Source: Mycolicibacterium thermoresistibile
Lineage (GTDB): Bacteria; Actinomycetota; Actinomycetes; Mycobacteriales; Mycobacteriaceae
Length of the DNA stretch: 64,000 nucleotides
Direction of reading: 5' to 3'
Assembly: GCF_900187065.1 (NCBI RefSeq)
Contig: NZ_LT906483.1
Coordinates: 1,488,001 to 1,552,000, forward strand
The notes beneath the pieces were generated by a model. The model did no database searches, was not told where the DNA came from, and saw nothing but the letters and a program-made list of their open reading frames with translations. How positions within the stretch are numbered: the stretch's first letter is position 1; each line of letters begins with the position of its first letter. Positions 41,894 through 51,065 of this stretch are shown one piece after another. The position numbers were made by a program, and so were the translations under genes.

Positions 41894-43546
41894 ATGGGCG
41901 AATGGACCATCGGGGCGGTTCTCGACGCGATCGCCGAGGCCGTACCCGACCGGCCCATGACCGTCTGCGGCGGCCGGCGCAGCACCTTCGCCGAGACCGC
42001 GGACCGCACCCGCCGGCTGGCGAACTTCCTGGCCGCCCACGGGTTCGGGGCGCACCGGGAACGCGCGGAGCTGGCGAACTGGGAGTGCGGGCAGGACCGC
42101 GTCGCGCTCATCATGCACAACGACCTCTACCCCGACATGGTGATCGGCTGTCTGAAGGCGCGCACGGTCCCGGTCAACGTCAACTACCACTACACCCCGC
42201 GCGAGGTCGCCGATCTGCTCGCATACGTCAAACCACGCGCGGTGATCTACCACCGCTCGTTGGGCGCGAAGTTCGCCGGTGTGCTGCCGCCGAGCGGCGC
42301 CGAACTGCTCATCGCGATCGACGACGGCCCCGAAGGCTCCGACGGCTCCGACTGCTCCAACGGCGTGGGCCTGTCCGGTGCGATCGATCTGGAAGATGCG
42401 CTGGCCCAAGGGGATGTCGATCAGCCGATCACACCGTCGCCGGACGATGTGCTGATGATCTGCACCGGCGGGACCACCGGCCGGCCGAAGGGGGTGATGT
42501 GGCGGCAGAGCGACACCTACACGGTGTCGATGAACGGCGCCGACCACGACTCGGTCGACGAGATCCACGACAAGGTGCGCCACGCCGGGCCGCCGTGGTT
42601 CGCGGTGTCACCGTTGATGCATGCGGCGGGCATGTGGACCGCGTTCGCCGGGGCGCTCAGCGGTCAGACCGTGGTGCTCTACGACAGCACCAGATTCGAT
42701 GCACGGCGGGTGCTGCGAACCGCGGAGCGGGAGAAGGTCGGGCTGATGACGATGGTCGGCGACGCGTACGCCGGCCCGCTGGTGGCCGAGATGCGGCAAC
42801 ACCGCTATGACCTCTCGGCGCTGTTCGCGGTGGCGGCCGGCGGTGCCGCGACCAATCCGAAGCATCAGCGGGCGCTGCTCGACATGCTGCCGCAGATCAC
42901 CTTCATCAACGGCTACGGCTCCTCGGAGACCGGCAATGTCGGCTTCGGCCGCAGCCAGCGAGGCGACGAGAAGGAGACCTTCGAACTGCGGGACGGGGCA
43001 CTGGTGGTCGCCGAGGACTACGGCCGGTTCCTCGAGCCCGGCGAGACACAGATCGGATGGGTGGCCCGCGCCGGGCGGATCCCGCTGGGCTACTTCGACG
43101 ATCCGGAGGGCACGTCCCGCACGTTCCCGGAGGTCCAGGGGCGTCGAGTGGTCATCTCCGGCGACCGGGGGTCGCTGGCTCCCGACGGCACGTTGGTGCT
43201 GTACGGCCGGGATTCCCTGGTGGTCAACACCGGTGGCGAGAAGGTGTTCGTCGAGGAGGTCGAGGAGGTGCTCCGCGCCCACCCGGGCATCGTCGACGCG
43301 CTGGTGGTGGGCCGCCCCAGCGAGCGGTGGGGGCAGGAGGTCGTCGCGCTGGTCGCGCTGCGTGGCGATTCCGAGCGCGACTCCAGCCCGTCGGCGCTGC
43401 ACGCCCACTGCACCGCCGCGTTGGCCGGTTTCAAGACGCCGAAGGAGTTCATCACCGTCGACGAGATCCGCCGGCTGGGAAACGGTAAGGCCGACTACCG
43501 CTGGGCGAGGGAGGTCGCGGTGCAGAGCGCAATGAGGATGGCATGA
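41894..43546 (+). CDS. Acyl-CoA ligase, FadD19-like
   Basis: This 550-aa adenylating ligase has CTGGTTGRPKGVMWRQ, a phosphate loop characteristic of the FadD19/steroid side-chain ligase group, GYGSSETGNVGFG, the hinge YGRDSLVVNTGGEKVF and catalytic Lys in RLGNGKADYRW. The length matches FadD19 (about 548 aa). It probably activates a branched or polycyclic carboxylate. A small Gly/Ser/Asp repeat (GPEGSDGSDCSNG) sits near residues 148-160. GGGGAG precedes ATG 41894, 15 bases after the amidohydrolase. Its stop overlaps the next ATG (ATGA). Confidence 0.88.
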   Translation: MGEWTIGAVLDAIAEAVPDRPMTVCGGRRSTFAETADRTRRLANFLAAHGFGAHRERAELANWECGQDRVALIMHNDLYPDMVIGCLKARTVPVNVNYHYTPREVADLLAYVKPRAVIYHRSLGAKFAGVLPPSGAELLIAIDDGPEGSDGSDCSNGVGLSGAIDLEDALAQGDVDQPITPSPDDVLMICTGGTTGRPKGVMWRQSDTYTVSMNGADHDSVDEIHDKVRHAGPPWFAVSPLMHAAGMWTAFAGALSGQTVVLYDSTRFDARRVLRTAEREKVGLMTMVGDAYAGPLVAEMRQHRYDLSALFAVAAGGAATNPKHQRALLDMLPQITFINGYGSSETGNVGFGRSQRGDEKETFELRDGALVVAEDYGRFLEPGETQIGWVARAGRIPLGYFDDPEGTSRTFPEVQGRRVVISGDRGSLAPDGTLVLYGRDSLVVNTGGEKVFVEEVEEVLRAHPGIVDALVVGRPSERWGQEVVALVALRGDSERDSSPSALHAHCTAALAGFKTPKEFITVDEIRRLGNGKADYRWAREVAVQSAMRMA

Positions 43547-44382
43547 CACGAAAGGTGCTGGACTGTCTGGTCAATGTGCATTTCGGTGAGGCCGAGATGC
43601 AGCCGGCCTGGATGGAGAAGGTTCGCGACGACTATTTCAAGGGTCCGGAGGCCATGTTCGCGCCGGTCGACCTGGCCGAACTCCTCGACGAGATGGACGA
43701 GCAGGGCGTGCAGAAGGCGATCCTGATGGACAACCTGAGCAAGCCCTCGGTCACCGCGCGGAAGTTCGTCGAGGCTCGTCCGGACCGGTTCGCGCTCGCG
43801 ATGGGCGGGGTCAACCTGCTGCGGCCGATACCATCGCTGCGCGAATTGGCCGCGGTGGCCGCGGATCTGCCGGTCGTCTACGCGGTGGTCGGCCCGAGTT
43901 TCTGGGGCGACGGACAGTACCCGCCCAGCGACGCCGTCTACTACCCGCTCTACACCAAATGCGCCGAGCTGGAGCTTCCGCTGTGCGTCAACACCGGCAT
44001 CCCCGGCCCGCCGATCCCCGGTGAGGTACAGAACCCGATCCACCTCGACCGGGTCTGCGTCCGGTTCCCCGAACTTCGGCTCTGCATGATCCACGGGGCG
44101 GATCCCTGGTGGGACATCGCGATCCGGCTGTTGATCAAATACCAGAACCTGCGGCTGATGACCTCGGCGTGGTCACCGAAACGGTTGCCAAACAGCCTGC
44201 TGCACTACATGCGCACCCGGGGGCCGAACAAGGTGATCTTCGGCTCCGACTGGCCGGTGCTCACGATGCGCCGCGTCGTCCCCGAAGCCTACGCACTGGA
44301 CCTGCCGTCCGAGGTGCTCGACAACTACCTCTACAACAACGCCGCCGAATTCTTCTTCGGTGGTCCGGAACAGGAGCGCTGA
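43543..44382 (+). CDS. Amidohydrolase family (Amidohydro_2) protein, smaller paralogue
   Basis: This 279-aa Amidohydro_2 protein is shorter than its upstream relative. Its N-terminal motif is CLVNVHFGE, with the first metal Asp/His pair reduced to N-x-H. CMIHGADPWWD supplies a His, and VIFGSDWPVLTMRR supplies the Asp. Metal binding is therefore possible but atypical. Overlap by ATGA with the ligase shows tight coupling. Two unlike amidohydrolases in one beta-oxidation operon may form a pair or act in successive steps; neither can be assigned a reaction. Confidence 0.8.
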   Translation: MTRKVLDCLVNVHFGEAEMQPAWMEKVRDDYFKGPEAMFAPVDLAELLDEMDEQGVQKAILMDNLSKPSVTARKFVEARPDRFALAMGGVNLLRPIPSLRELAAVAADLPVVYAVVGPSFWGDGQYPPSDAVYYPLYTKCAELELPLCVNTGIPGPPIPGEVQNPIHLDRVCVRFPELRLCMIHGADPWWDIAIRLLIKYQNLRLMTSAWSPKRLPNSLLHYMRTRGPNKVIFGSDWPVLTMRRVVPEAYALDLPSEVLDNYLYNNAAEFFFGGPEQER

Positions 44383-44387
44383 CACAT

Positions 44388-45431
44388 ATGGACCGCTACG
44401 AGTTGCGCAGGCTCGACTACAGCCTGACCGAGGACCACGAGGCCATCCAGTCGGCCTACCGGGAGTTCTTCAAGGCGCACTGCCCGATCGAGGTGGTGCG
44501 CGAGGCCGAACCGGTGGGGTTCGACAAGAACCTGTGGGAACGGTTGTGCGGCATGGGCGGAAGCTCGATGGCGGTACCGGAATCCGTCGGCGGTGACGGT
44601 GCCACCCTGGTCGACCTGACTCTGGTGGCCGAGGAGGTCGGTCGGGTGCTGGCCCCGGTGCCGTGGATCGACCACGTGGTGGCGGCCCGGTTGCTGGCCG
44701 CCCTCGGCGCCGTCGACGCCGACGTGGTCGCCGGGCGGCAGATCGTGGCCCTGGACCCGGCCCTGGAGGCGGGCACCGGGTCGCGGTTGATGCCGGCCGC
44801 GGCCGTCGCGGATCGGTTGATCGTCCGGGACGGCGACGACGTGGTGGCGCTGACGTTCGCGAGCCGCCCGACCCCGGTCGACAACATCGGACGGCTGCCG
44901 ATGGCGTGGGTGGATCCCGCCACCGCCGACAGTCGCACCGTGATCGGCGGCGGCCTGGAAGCGGCCGCCGCGTACCGGCGTGCCCTGTCGGAGTGGCGGC
45001 TGTTGACCGCGGCCGCCCTGGTGGGGCTGGTGGAGGAGACCATGACGATCGCCGCCGAGTTCGCGAAAACCCGTTACACGCTGGGGGTTCCGATCTCGAC
45101 GCTGCAGGCGATCTCGCATCCGCTGGCGAACATGGCGATCGTGGTGCAGGGCGGTCGCAACCTGGCCCGGCGGGCCGCCTGGTTCCTCGACAACGAACCC
45201 GACGAGCGGCCCGAACTGGCGCCCTCGGCGTTCGTCTTCATGGCCGAGGAGGCTCCCAGACACGCCACGATGGCGGTGCACATCCAGGGCGGCCTCGGCG
45301 TGTCCTCGGAAGCTGCCGCGACGGCCTATCTGGTCCGCGCGCGGGGGTGGCCGCTCGCCGCCGGTGATCCGGGAGCCACTGCCAAGCACATCGCCCACCT
45401 CGTGGCGGAGCGCGAGAGCGCCCACGTCTAG
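44388..45431 (+). CDS. Acyl-CoA dehydrogenase, short subunit (FadE)
   Basis: This 347-aa FadE has the N-terminal helical region YSLTEDHEAIQSAYREFFKAHCP and the closing helix bundle IQGGLGVSSEAAATAYLVRA. The middle beta domain is shortened, and there is no YEGT/YGGT motif, so the catalytic Glu is missing. Such short proteins are the non-catalytic-looking half of mycobacterial alpha2beta2 dehydrogenases. Its partner starts ten bases downstream. ATG 44388 has AGGAG eleven bases upstream. Confidence 0.86.
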   Translation: MDRYELRRLDYSLTEDHEAIQSAYREFFKAHCPIEVVREAEPVGFDKNLWERLCGMGGSSMAVPESVGGDGATLVDLTLVAEEVGRVLAPVPWIDHVVAARLLAALGAVDADVVAGRQIVALDPALEAGTGSRLMPAAAVADRLIVRDGDDVVALTFASRPTPVDNIGRLPMAWVDPATADSRTVIGGGLEAAAAYRRALSEWRLLTAAALVGLVEETMTIAAEFAKTRYTLGVPISTLQAISHPLANMAIVVQGGRNLARRAAWFLDNEPDERPELAPSAFVFMAEEAPRHATMAVHIQGGLGVSSEAAATAYLVRARGWPLAAGDPGATAKHIAHLVAERESAHV

Positions 45432-45441
45432 GAGCAGCAGC

Positions 45442-46635
45442 ATGGATTTCAGTCGGGTCGAACTCAGCGACGAGGACCAGGCGTTCTACCACGAGGTCCG
45501 CAGATTCCTGCGGGAAGTGGTCACCGATGAGGTGATCCAGCGCGACCGCGAGACCGGGGACAACTTCGACGAAGGCGTTCACCTGGCCCTCGGCGCCGCC
45601 GGCTACCTCGAGAAGGAGTGGAAGCCCGCGGACGAGGGCGGCTTCAGCAGGGTGCGCCGGCGCATCTGGGAACTGGAGAAGCGCCGGGCGCACGTGCCCT
45701 GGGTGACCTGGGGGACCTCGGCTCTGGTGGCGCGGTCGGTGGTCCGGTTCGGTTCCCCCGAACTGCAGGAGGAGGTGATGCCCGGGTTCTTCAGCGGACA
45801 TGTGCGGATGTGTTTGGGATACACCGAACCCGAGGGCGGATCGGACATCGCGACCTGCAAGACCCGCGCCGTCCGGGACGGTGATCACTGGGTGATCAAC
45901 GGTTCCAAGATGTTCACCACCGGCGCACACAACTGCCAGTACGTGTTCCTGATCACCAACACCGATCCGGACGCGCCGAAACATCAGAGCCTGACGATGT
46001 TCCTGGTGCCGCTGGACACCCCGGGCATCGAGATCCAGGGCATCCGCACCGTCGACGGGGACCGCACGAACATCGTCTACTACAGCGATGTCCGGGTTCC
46101 GGACAAGTACCGGCTCGGTGAGGTCAACGGCGGTTGGCAGGTGTTGCGTGAACCGCTCAACGCCGAGCACGGCGCGGTCGCGGCGGCGCCCGACGGTCTG
46201 CAGGACGTGTCGATCATGAATCACCAGGCCGGCTTCCTGGCGACGGCGGTGGACCGGGCCGCGGCGGCGGTGAACCGTGCCGATTCGTCCGGCCGGCGGC
46301 TCATCGACGACGGTTCGGTGGCTTACCGGTTGGGGCGCAGCGTGGCCCGGCTGGAGATGGCGTTGTCGACCCCGAGCATCTTCGGGCGGGTCGCGGTCGC
46401 CCAGACCATGCGCGACATCTCGCCCGACCTGATGGACATCCTCGGTGCGGCGTCGGCGCTACCCGTCGGCGCCGATGGCGCCGCCGACGACGGGGCGGCT
46501 GAATACGTGTACCGGTTCGCGCCGCTGGTCGGCATCTACGGCGGCACCCTGGAGGTCTTCCGGAACATGATCGCCCAGTATGTGCTCGGGCTGGGCAAAC
46601 CGAGTTACGGGCAGCCGGTGAAGAAGAGCGCATGA
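45442..46635 (+). CDS. Acyl-CoA dehydrogenase, long subunit (FadE)
   Basis: This 397-aa FadE has CLGYTEPEGGSDIA and KMFTTGAHN for flavin and substrate binding, and LVGIYGGTLEVFRNMIAQYVLGL at the C-terminus. The Glu of YEGT is Gly (YGGT), as in heteromeric FadE29-like subunits where the base comes from another position. With the short subunit it should form one steroid/terpenoid-type dehydrogenase. TAGGAGCAGCAGC precedes ATG 45442. It is the last gene of the rightward operon. Confidence 0.88.
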   Translation: MDFSRVELSDEDQAFYHEVRRFLREVVTDEVIQRDRETGDNFDEGVHLALGAAGYLEKEWKPADEGGFSRVRRRIWELEKRRAHVPWVTWGTSALVARSVVRFGSPELQEEVMPGFFSGHVRMCLGYTEPEGGSDIATCKTRAVRDGDHWVINGSKMFTTGAHNCQYVFLITNTDPDAPKHQSLTMFLVPLDTPGIEIQGIRTVDGDRTNIVYYSDVRVPDKYRLGEVNGGWQVLREPLNAEHGAVAAAPDGLQDVSIMNHQAGFLATAVDRAAAAVNRADSSGRRLIDDGSVAYRLGRSVARLEMALSTPSIFGRVAVAQTMRDISPDLMDILGAASALPVGADGAADDGAAEYVYRFAPLVGIYGGTLEVFRNMIAQYVLGLGKPSYGQPVKKSA

Positions 46636-46919
46636 CCGTTTCGGAGGGCCGCCATGTCCGCCGGCGCAGGTAATCCGCGCCGCCGCGGTAACGAGCCACT
46701 CCTGCCGGGGGAAATTCCGCACCGCCGCCGCGGTGAATGTGCAAAGGCCACGGTCAGTGTGGTGAGGCCGCGGTCAGTGTGCAGCCATTGCGCTGAGAGT
46801 GTTGCTGTGGCGGGGTTTGGGCCGATGTGGCGCACTGGCGGCACTGCGGGGTATGTGAAGGCGCACTCGCCGCGGGACGTGCACCTTCGCCGCTGAGGTG
46901 CCGCCGCCACCGCCCGTGA
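46636..46919. other. 284-base convergent intergenic region
   Basis: No supported gene is present; an 80-codon Arg-rich frame here has no ribosome site. CGGTCAGTGTG occurs twice (near 46753 and 46774). GCACCT-N9-AGGTGC (46881-46901) is a short hairpin near the end of the leftward thiolase and may contribute to termination. Confidence 0.5.
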
Positions 46920-48065
46920 TCACGTTGTCAACACGGTGGCGGCCGCGGTCCCGGGTGCGCCGTAGAGTTGGGCGAAACCGACCTTCGGATTGCCCGGCAC
47001 CTGGCGGTCACCGGCTTGGCCGCGCAATTGCCGTACCAGCTCGTGGATTTGGCGCAGACCGGACGCGCCGATCGGCTCACCGTTGGCGATGAGCCCGCCG
47101 TCGGTGTTGATCGGCAGCGACCCGTTGATCTCGGTGGCGCCCTCGGCCAGCAGCTTCTCCTGTTCACCGTCGGCGCAGAATCCGCATTCGGCCATGTGGA
47201 TGATCTCCGCGCCGGCATCGGTGTCCTGCAACTGGATCACATCCACATCCGCCGGCGCGACACCGGACTTCTCGAACGCCGCCCGCGCCGCGTATACCGT
47301 CGGCGCCACATCCTCCTCGACCGGGGCGAAGGTGGTGTTCACCTCATAGGCGCCGTAACGGCGGGTGCGCACCTCGACCGCCCGCAGATACACCGGCTTG
47401 TCGGTGTAGCGGTGCGCGATGTCGGCCCGGCACATCACCACGGCCGCCGCGCCCTCGTTGGGCGCGCAGAACATGTACTGCGTCAACGGGTAGTTGAGCA
47501 TCGGCGAATCGAGGATGTCCTGCTCGGGGATCGGCTTACGCCGGAACGCATTGGGATTCAACGACCCGTTGCGGAAGTTCTTCGCCGCAACCTTGGCCAA
47601 CGTCTCCTGGGAAATGTTGTGCTCGTGTAGATAACGGTTGGCCTTCATACCGAAGAACTGGGTGGTCAGATACTGGCCGTTCTCGGCATACCAGCGGGGC
47701 ATGCCGACCAGCGCCGGATCCTCGGTGAACGCGCCGCGCGGGTGCTTGTCCAGGCCGACTGCGATGCCGATGTCGTAGTCGCCCAACCGGATGCCGTCCG
47801 CGCAGGCCTTGGCCGCACTCGCCGCGGTGGCGCAGGCGTTGAACACGTTGGTGAACGGGATACCCGTCAACCCCACCATGCCGACGATCGCGTCCGGGTT
47901 GGCCACCGTCCAGCTGCCGCCGGTGGCGAACTGGATATCAGACCACCGCACCCCGGCGTCGGCGACCGCCGCGAAGATCGCGTCCACCCCCATCTGCATC
48001 GCGGTCTTACCCTCGAACCGTCCGAACGGATGCAGTCCCACACCGATGATCGCCACGTCATTCAC
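46920..48065 (-). CDS. Thiolase family protein (SCPx/lipid-transfer type)
   Basis: This 381-aa SCP2-type thiolase starts DVAIIGVGLHPFGRFEGKTAM. Unlike the protein at 4.9 kb it keeps the nucleophilic Cys (Cys78 in NVFNACATAASA). The C-terminal half has CGFCADGEQE and LPINTDGGLIANGEPIGASGLRQIHELV with the His equivalent altered to Glu-Pro (GEPIGASG in place of GHPxGATG). It may cleave branched-chain 3-ketoacyl-CoA or act as an aldolase. The start is GTG 48065 with AGAGGA upstream. It lies downstream of a CoA-transferase on the same strand, with a 133-base gap. Confidence 0.82.
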   Translation of the reverse strand: MNDVAIIGVGLHPFGRFEGKTAMQMGVDAIFAAVADAGVRWSDIQFATGGSWTVANPDAIVGMVGLTGIPFTNVFNACATAASAAKACADGIRLGDYDIGIAVGLDKHPRGAFTEDPALVGMPRWYAENGQYLTTQFFGMKANRYLHEHNISQETLAKVAAKNFRNGSLNPNAFRRKPIPEQDILDSPMLNYPLTQYMFCAPNEGAAAVVMCRADIAHRYTDKPVYLRAVEVRTRRYGAYEVNTTFAPVEEDVAPTVYAARAAFEKSGVAPADVDVIQLQDTDAGAEIIHMAECGFCADGEQEKLLAEGATEINGSLPINTDGGLIANGEPIGASGLRQIHELVRQLRGQAGDRQVPGNPKVGFAQLYGAPGTAAATVLTT

Positions 48066-48198
48066 CGTGAAAAGTCCTCTCCGTCAGGCCGGTTGAAAGG
48101 CGAGAATATTGTCGTCCGGCCGGGTGGAATCGCCGGGACCAGCGGTCTGGGCATGAATCCTCCGTCTCCGGGTATGAAATCAGTCGGCAAGCAGACAG

Positions 48199-49437
48199 TC
48201 AGGCGATCGCGCCGGAATCCTTCAACTCCGAGATCCGGTCCCAGTCCATGCCGATGTCCATCAGGATGAGCTCGGTGTGCTCGGAGGCCAGCGGAGCCCG
48301 GGTGGTTCTCAGCGGCTCGTGGTTGAACTGCACCGGGCCGCGCACCACCTTGAACGGCGGCCCGCCGTCCGCGGCGTCCACTTCCACGATCATGTCGTTG
48401 GCGATCGCCTGTTCATCGCCGGCCAGGTCGACCAGGCTCTGGAACGGCGCCCACTGACCCTTCATCGTCTTCAACCGTTCGCGCCAGTAGTCGAACGGCT
48501 TGCTGCGGATCGAGTCCGCGATCAGTCGGGCAGCCTCTGCGGCGTTCTCGAACAGCGGCATGACATCGCAGAAGCGGGGATCATCGGCCAGTTCGGGCAG
48601 ATCCAGATGCTCGAACGCATCGCGGATGTATCCGGTCGGGCTCACGATGCACAGATTGATCGTGCCGCCGTCGGAGGTGAGGTAGTTGCCCAGGAACGGG
48701 TTGACGGTCGGCCCTACGGTGTCGGGCATCTGCGACCGCATCGTCTCCCCGGTCTCCATGCCCTGGGTGACACTGGCGCCCGCGGCCCACCAGGCGGTGC
48801 TGAGCAGCGAGACATCGATCTCGACGGCCTCCCCGGTGCGTTCGCGGTGGAACAACGCCGCCGCGATCCCACCGGCGATGTTCATCCCGCCGATTGAGTC
48901 GCCGAATGCCGGGATGCCTTGCGACAGCGCACCGCCGAGTTCCTCCGGTGTGAGTGCGTGGCCGATCCCGCTGCGGGTCCAGAACGCGGTGCCGTCGAAG
49001 CCGCCCACGTCACGCTGCGGGCCCTTGTCGCCGTAGGCGCTCCCGCGGGCGTAGATGATGCCCGGGTTCACCTCCCGGATGTGCTCGACATCGAACTTGT
49101 GCTTCTGCCGTTGCACGGGAAGGTAATTGGTCAGGAATACATCGGAGGTCTTGGCGATCTCGTAGAGCACCTCGCGGCCGCCGTCGGTGGAGATGTCGAT
49201 GCCGATGCTGCGTTTCCCGCGGTTGGGATGCTCGATGAGCGGGTGGCGGTCGGGGTTGAGTTCGAAACCGCCCATGTGGATGAAGCCGCGCTGGGTGTCG
49301 CCGCGCACCGGATGCTCCACCTTGATGACGTCAGCGCCCCAGTCGGCGAGGATCGCGCCGGCCGCGGGCACGAACGTGAACTGGGCGACCTCGAGAACTC
49401 GGACGCCTTGCATGACCCGTGTCGTCTTCTCGGTCAT
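48199..49437 (-). CDS. CoA-transferase family III (CaiB/BaiF)
   Basis: This 412-aa family III CoA-transferase has GVRVLEVAQFTFVPAAGAILADWGADVIKVEHPVRGDTQRG, the universal N-terminal signature. The probable catalytic Asp is in VGGFDGTAFWTRSG, and MNIAGGIAAALFHRERTGEAVEIDVSLLSTA completes the pattern. It transfers CoA between carboxylates without ATP, or acts as an alpha-methylacyl-CoA racemase-type enzyme; the Asp position favours transfer. ATG 49437 has GGAAGG six bases upstream. It is divergent from an aldehyde dehydrogenase with a dyad between them. Confidence 0.88.
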   Translation of the reverse strand: MTEKTTRVMQGVRVLEVAQFTFVPAAGAILADWGADVIKVEHPVRGDTQRGFIHMGGFELNPDRHPLIEHPNRGKRSIGIDISTDGGREVLYEIAKTSDVFLTNYLPVQRQKHKFDVEHIREVNPGIIYARGSAYGDKGPQRDVGGFDGTAFWTRSGIGHALTPEELGGALSQGIPAFGDSIGGMNIAGGIAAALFHRERTGEAVEIDVSLLSTAWWAAGASVTQGMETGETMRSQMPDTVGPTVNPFLGNYLTSDGGTINLCIVSPTGYIRDAFEHLDLPELADDPRFCDVMPLFENAAEAARLIADSIRSKPFDYWRERLKTMKGQWAPFQSLVDLAGDEQAIANDMIVEVDAADGGPPFKVVRGPVQFNHEPLRTTRAPLASEHTELILMDIGMDWDRISELKDSGAIA

Positions 49438-49473
49438 CGGAACCTTCCGCCGTGTGCGCTGGATCACCCAAGA

Positions 49474-49494
49474 TACTACTGTAACGTTTACCGT
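49474..49494. promoter_or_regulatory. Dyad ACTGTAACGTTTACCGT between CoA-transferase and aldehyde dehydrogenase
   Basis: The 17-base sequence at 49478-49494 is an imperfect palindrome (ACtGTAA-cgt-TTACcGT), a typical TetR-operator shape. ATACTA just before it (49474-49479) reads TAGTAT leftward, a good -10 for the CoA-transferase, while TACTGT can serve as a rightward -10. A related ACTGTAA element recurs at 53120, 53132 and 63686. Confidence 0.55.
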
Positions 49495-49520
49495 TGATGA
49501 ATCAGTCCCGGGGAGGTGCG

Positions 49521-51056
49521 GTGGCCGAGGTCGTCACGCAGGAATCCAGCGTCGAACTCGGCCACCGCGCGGCGGCACGAGCCGAAACCCGGATGCTCGT
49601 CGACGGTGAACTGGTCGAGGCCGCCTCCGGCGCCCGGTTCGACAACGTCAGCCCCGCCACCGGTCGGGTCCTCGGCGGCGCCGCCGCGGCGGGCGCCCCG
49701 GACATGCAACGGGCGATCGGCGCCGCCCGCCGGGCGTTCGACGAGACCGACTGGTCCACCGACCGGGCTTTTCGGCAGCGGTGCCTGCACCAGCTACAGA
49801 CCGCACTGGAGGCCGAACGTGACCTGCTGGCCGACGAACTCATCGCCGAGGTCGGCTGCCCGGCCATGACCGTCGGCAACGCCCAACTGGACTGGCCGGT
49901 CGCCGAATCGCTGCGCTATCCGGCCCGCCTGATCGACGAATTCGAATGGGAGCGAACCCTCGCCGGTGGTGGCCTGTTCGGTGAGCGCAATGTCCGTGTC
50001 GTGGTCAAGGAGCCGGTAGGGGTGGTCGCTGCGATCACCCCGTCGAACTTTCCGATCGAGGTGACCCTCAACAAACTCGGCCCCGCATTGGCGGCCGGCA
50101 ATACGGTGGTGCTCAAACCGGATCCGAACACACCGTGGAACGCCACCCGGCTGGGGCGCCTGATCGCCGAGCACACCGACATCCCGCCCGGGGTGGTGAA
50201 CGTGGTGCCCACTCCGGACAACGAGGTCGCCGAACTGCTGGCCACCGATCCGCGGGTCGACATGGTGTCGTTCACCGGGTCGACCGAGGTGGGCAAACAC
50301 CTGCTGCGGCAGGGCGCCGAGACCATGAAGCGCAGCTTCCTGGAACTCGGTGGCAAGTCGGCGCTGATCGTGCTCGACGACGCCGACCCGGACCGGATCA
50401 TCCCGGCCGCCATCGGGGTATGTGTGCACGCCGGGCAGGCCTGCGCGTCGACCACCCGGATGCTGGTCCACCGGTCGCTCTACGACGACGCCGTCGCGGC
50501 CGTCACCGCGGCGTTCGCCGCCGTGCCGGTCGGCGACCCGGCATTGCCGGGCACCGTCGTCGGACCGGTGATCAGCGCCGCGCAACAACAGCGCATACTC
50601 GACGCCTGCGATGAGGCCTGCGCGGAGGGTGCCGAGATCACCACGGGAGGAGGCGTTGTCACCGATCTACCGGATCACCTCACCGGCGGGCATTACGTGC
50701 AGCCGACGGTCGTGGTCGGGGTCGACAACAGCGCGCCGATCGCCCAGCGGGAGATCTTCGGCCCGGTGCTGGTCATCCTCCCGTTCGCGGACGACGACGA
50801 GGCCGTGCGCATCGCCAACGACAGTGTCTTCGGGCTGGCCGGTGCGGTGCTGTCCGGATCCGCCGAACGGGGGATGGCGGTCGCCCGGCGCGTCCGCACC
50901 GGAGCGATCGGCGTCAACGGCGGTATGTTCTATGGCGCCGACGCGCCGTTCGGCGGTTTCAAACAGAGCGGTCTCGGCCGGCAGTGCGGTCTGGAGGGAT
51001 TCCAGCAGTACCTGGAGACCCGGACGATCGCGCACCGGGTGCCGCGGCGGCAGTGA
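49521..51056 (+). CDS. Aldehyde dehydrogenase (NAD(P)-dependent)
   Basis: This 511-aa aldehyde dehydrogenase has PSNFPIEVTLNKLGPALAAGNTVVLKP, FTGSTEVGKHLL, general-base Glu in FLELGGKSAL, nucleophile Cys in HAGQACASTTRM and EIFGPVL. It oxidises an aldehyde to an acid, possibly feeding the ligases nearby. GTG 49521 is chosen because GGGGAGG lies four bases upstream; ATG 49497 or TTG 49494 are longer options that would overlap the dyad. It converges on the P450 gene nine bases away. Confidence 0.92.
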   Translation: MAEVVTQESSVELGHRAAARAETRMLVDGELVEAASGARFDNVSPATGRVLGGAAAAGAPDMQRAIGAARRAFDETDWSTDRAFRQRCLHQLQTALEAERDLLADELIAEVGCPAMTVGNAQLDWPVAESLRYPARLIDEFEWERTLAGGGLFGERNVRVVVKEPVGVVAAITPSNFPIEVTLNKLGPALAAGNTVVLKPDPNTPWNATRLGRLIAEHTDIPPGVVNVVPTPDNEVAELLATDPRVDMVSFTGSTEVGKHLLRQGAETMKRSFLELGGKSALIVLDDADPDRIIPAAIGVCVHAGQACASTTRMLVHRSLYDDAVAAVTAAFAAVPVGDPALPGTVVGPVISAAQQQRILDACDEACAEGAEITTGGGVVTDLPDHLTGGHYVQPTVVVGVDNSAPIAQREIFGPVLVILPFADDDEAVRIANDSVFGLAGAVLSGSAERGMAVARRVRTGAIGVNGGMFYGADAPFGGFKQSGLGRQCGLEGFQQYLETRTIAHRVPRRQ

Positions 51057-51065
51057 TCCGGCCGG

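Noticed and set aside
46654-46896. 80-codon rightward open frame after the FadE operon
   Set aside because: Arg-rich, no ribosome site, no GC3 bias or family similarity; it sits in a convergent gap.
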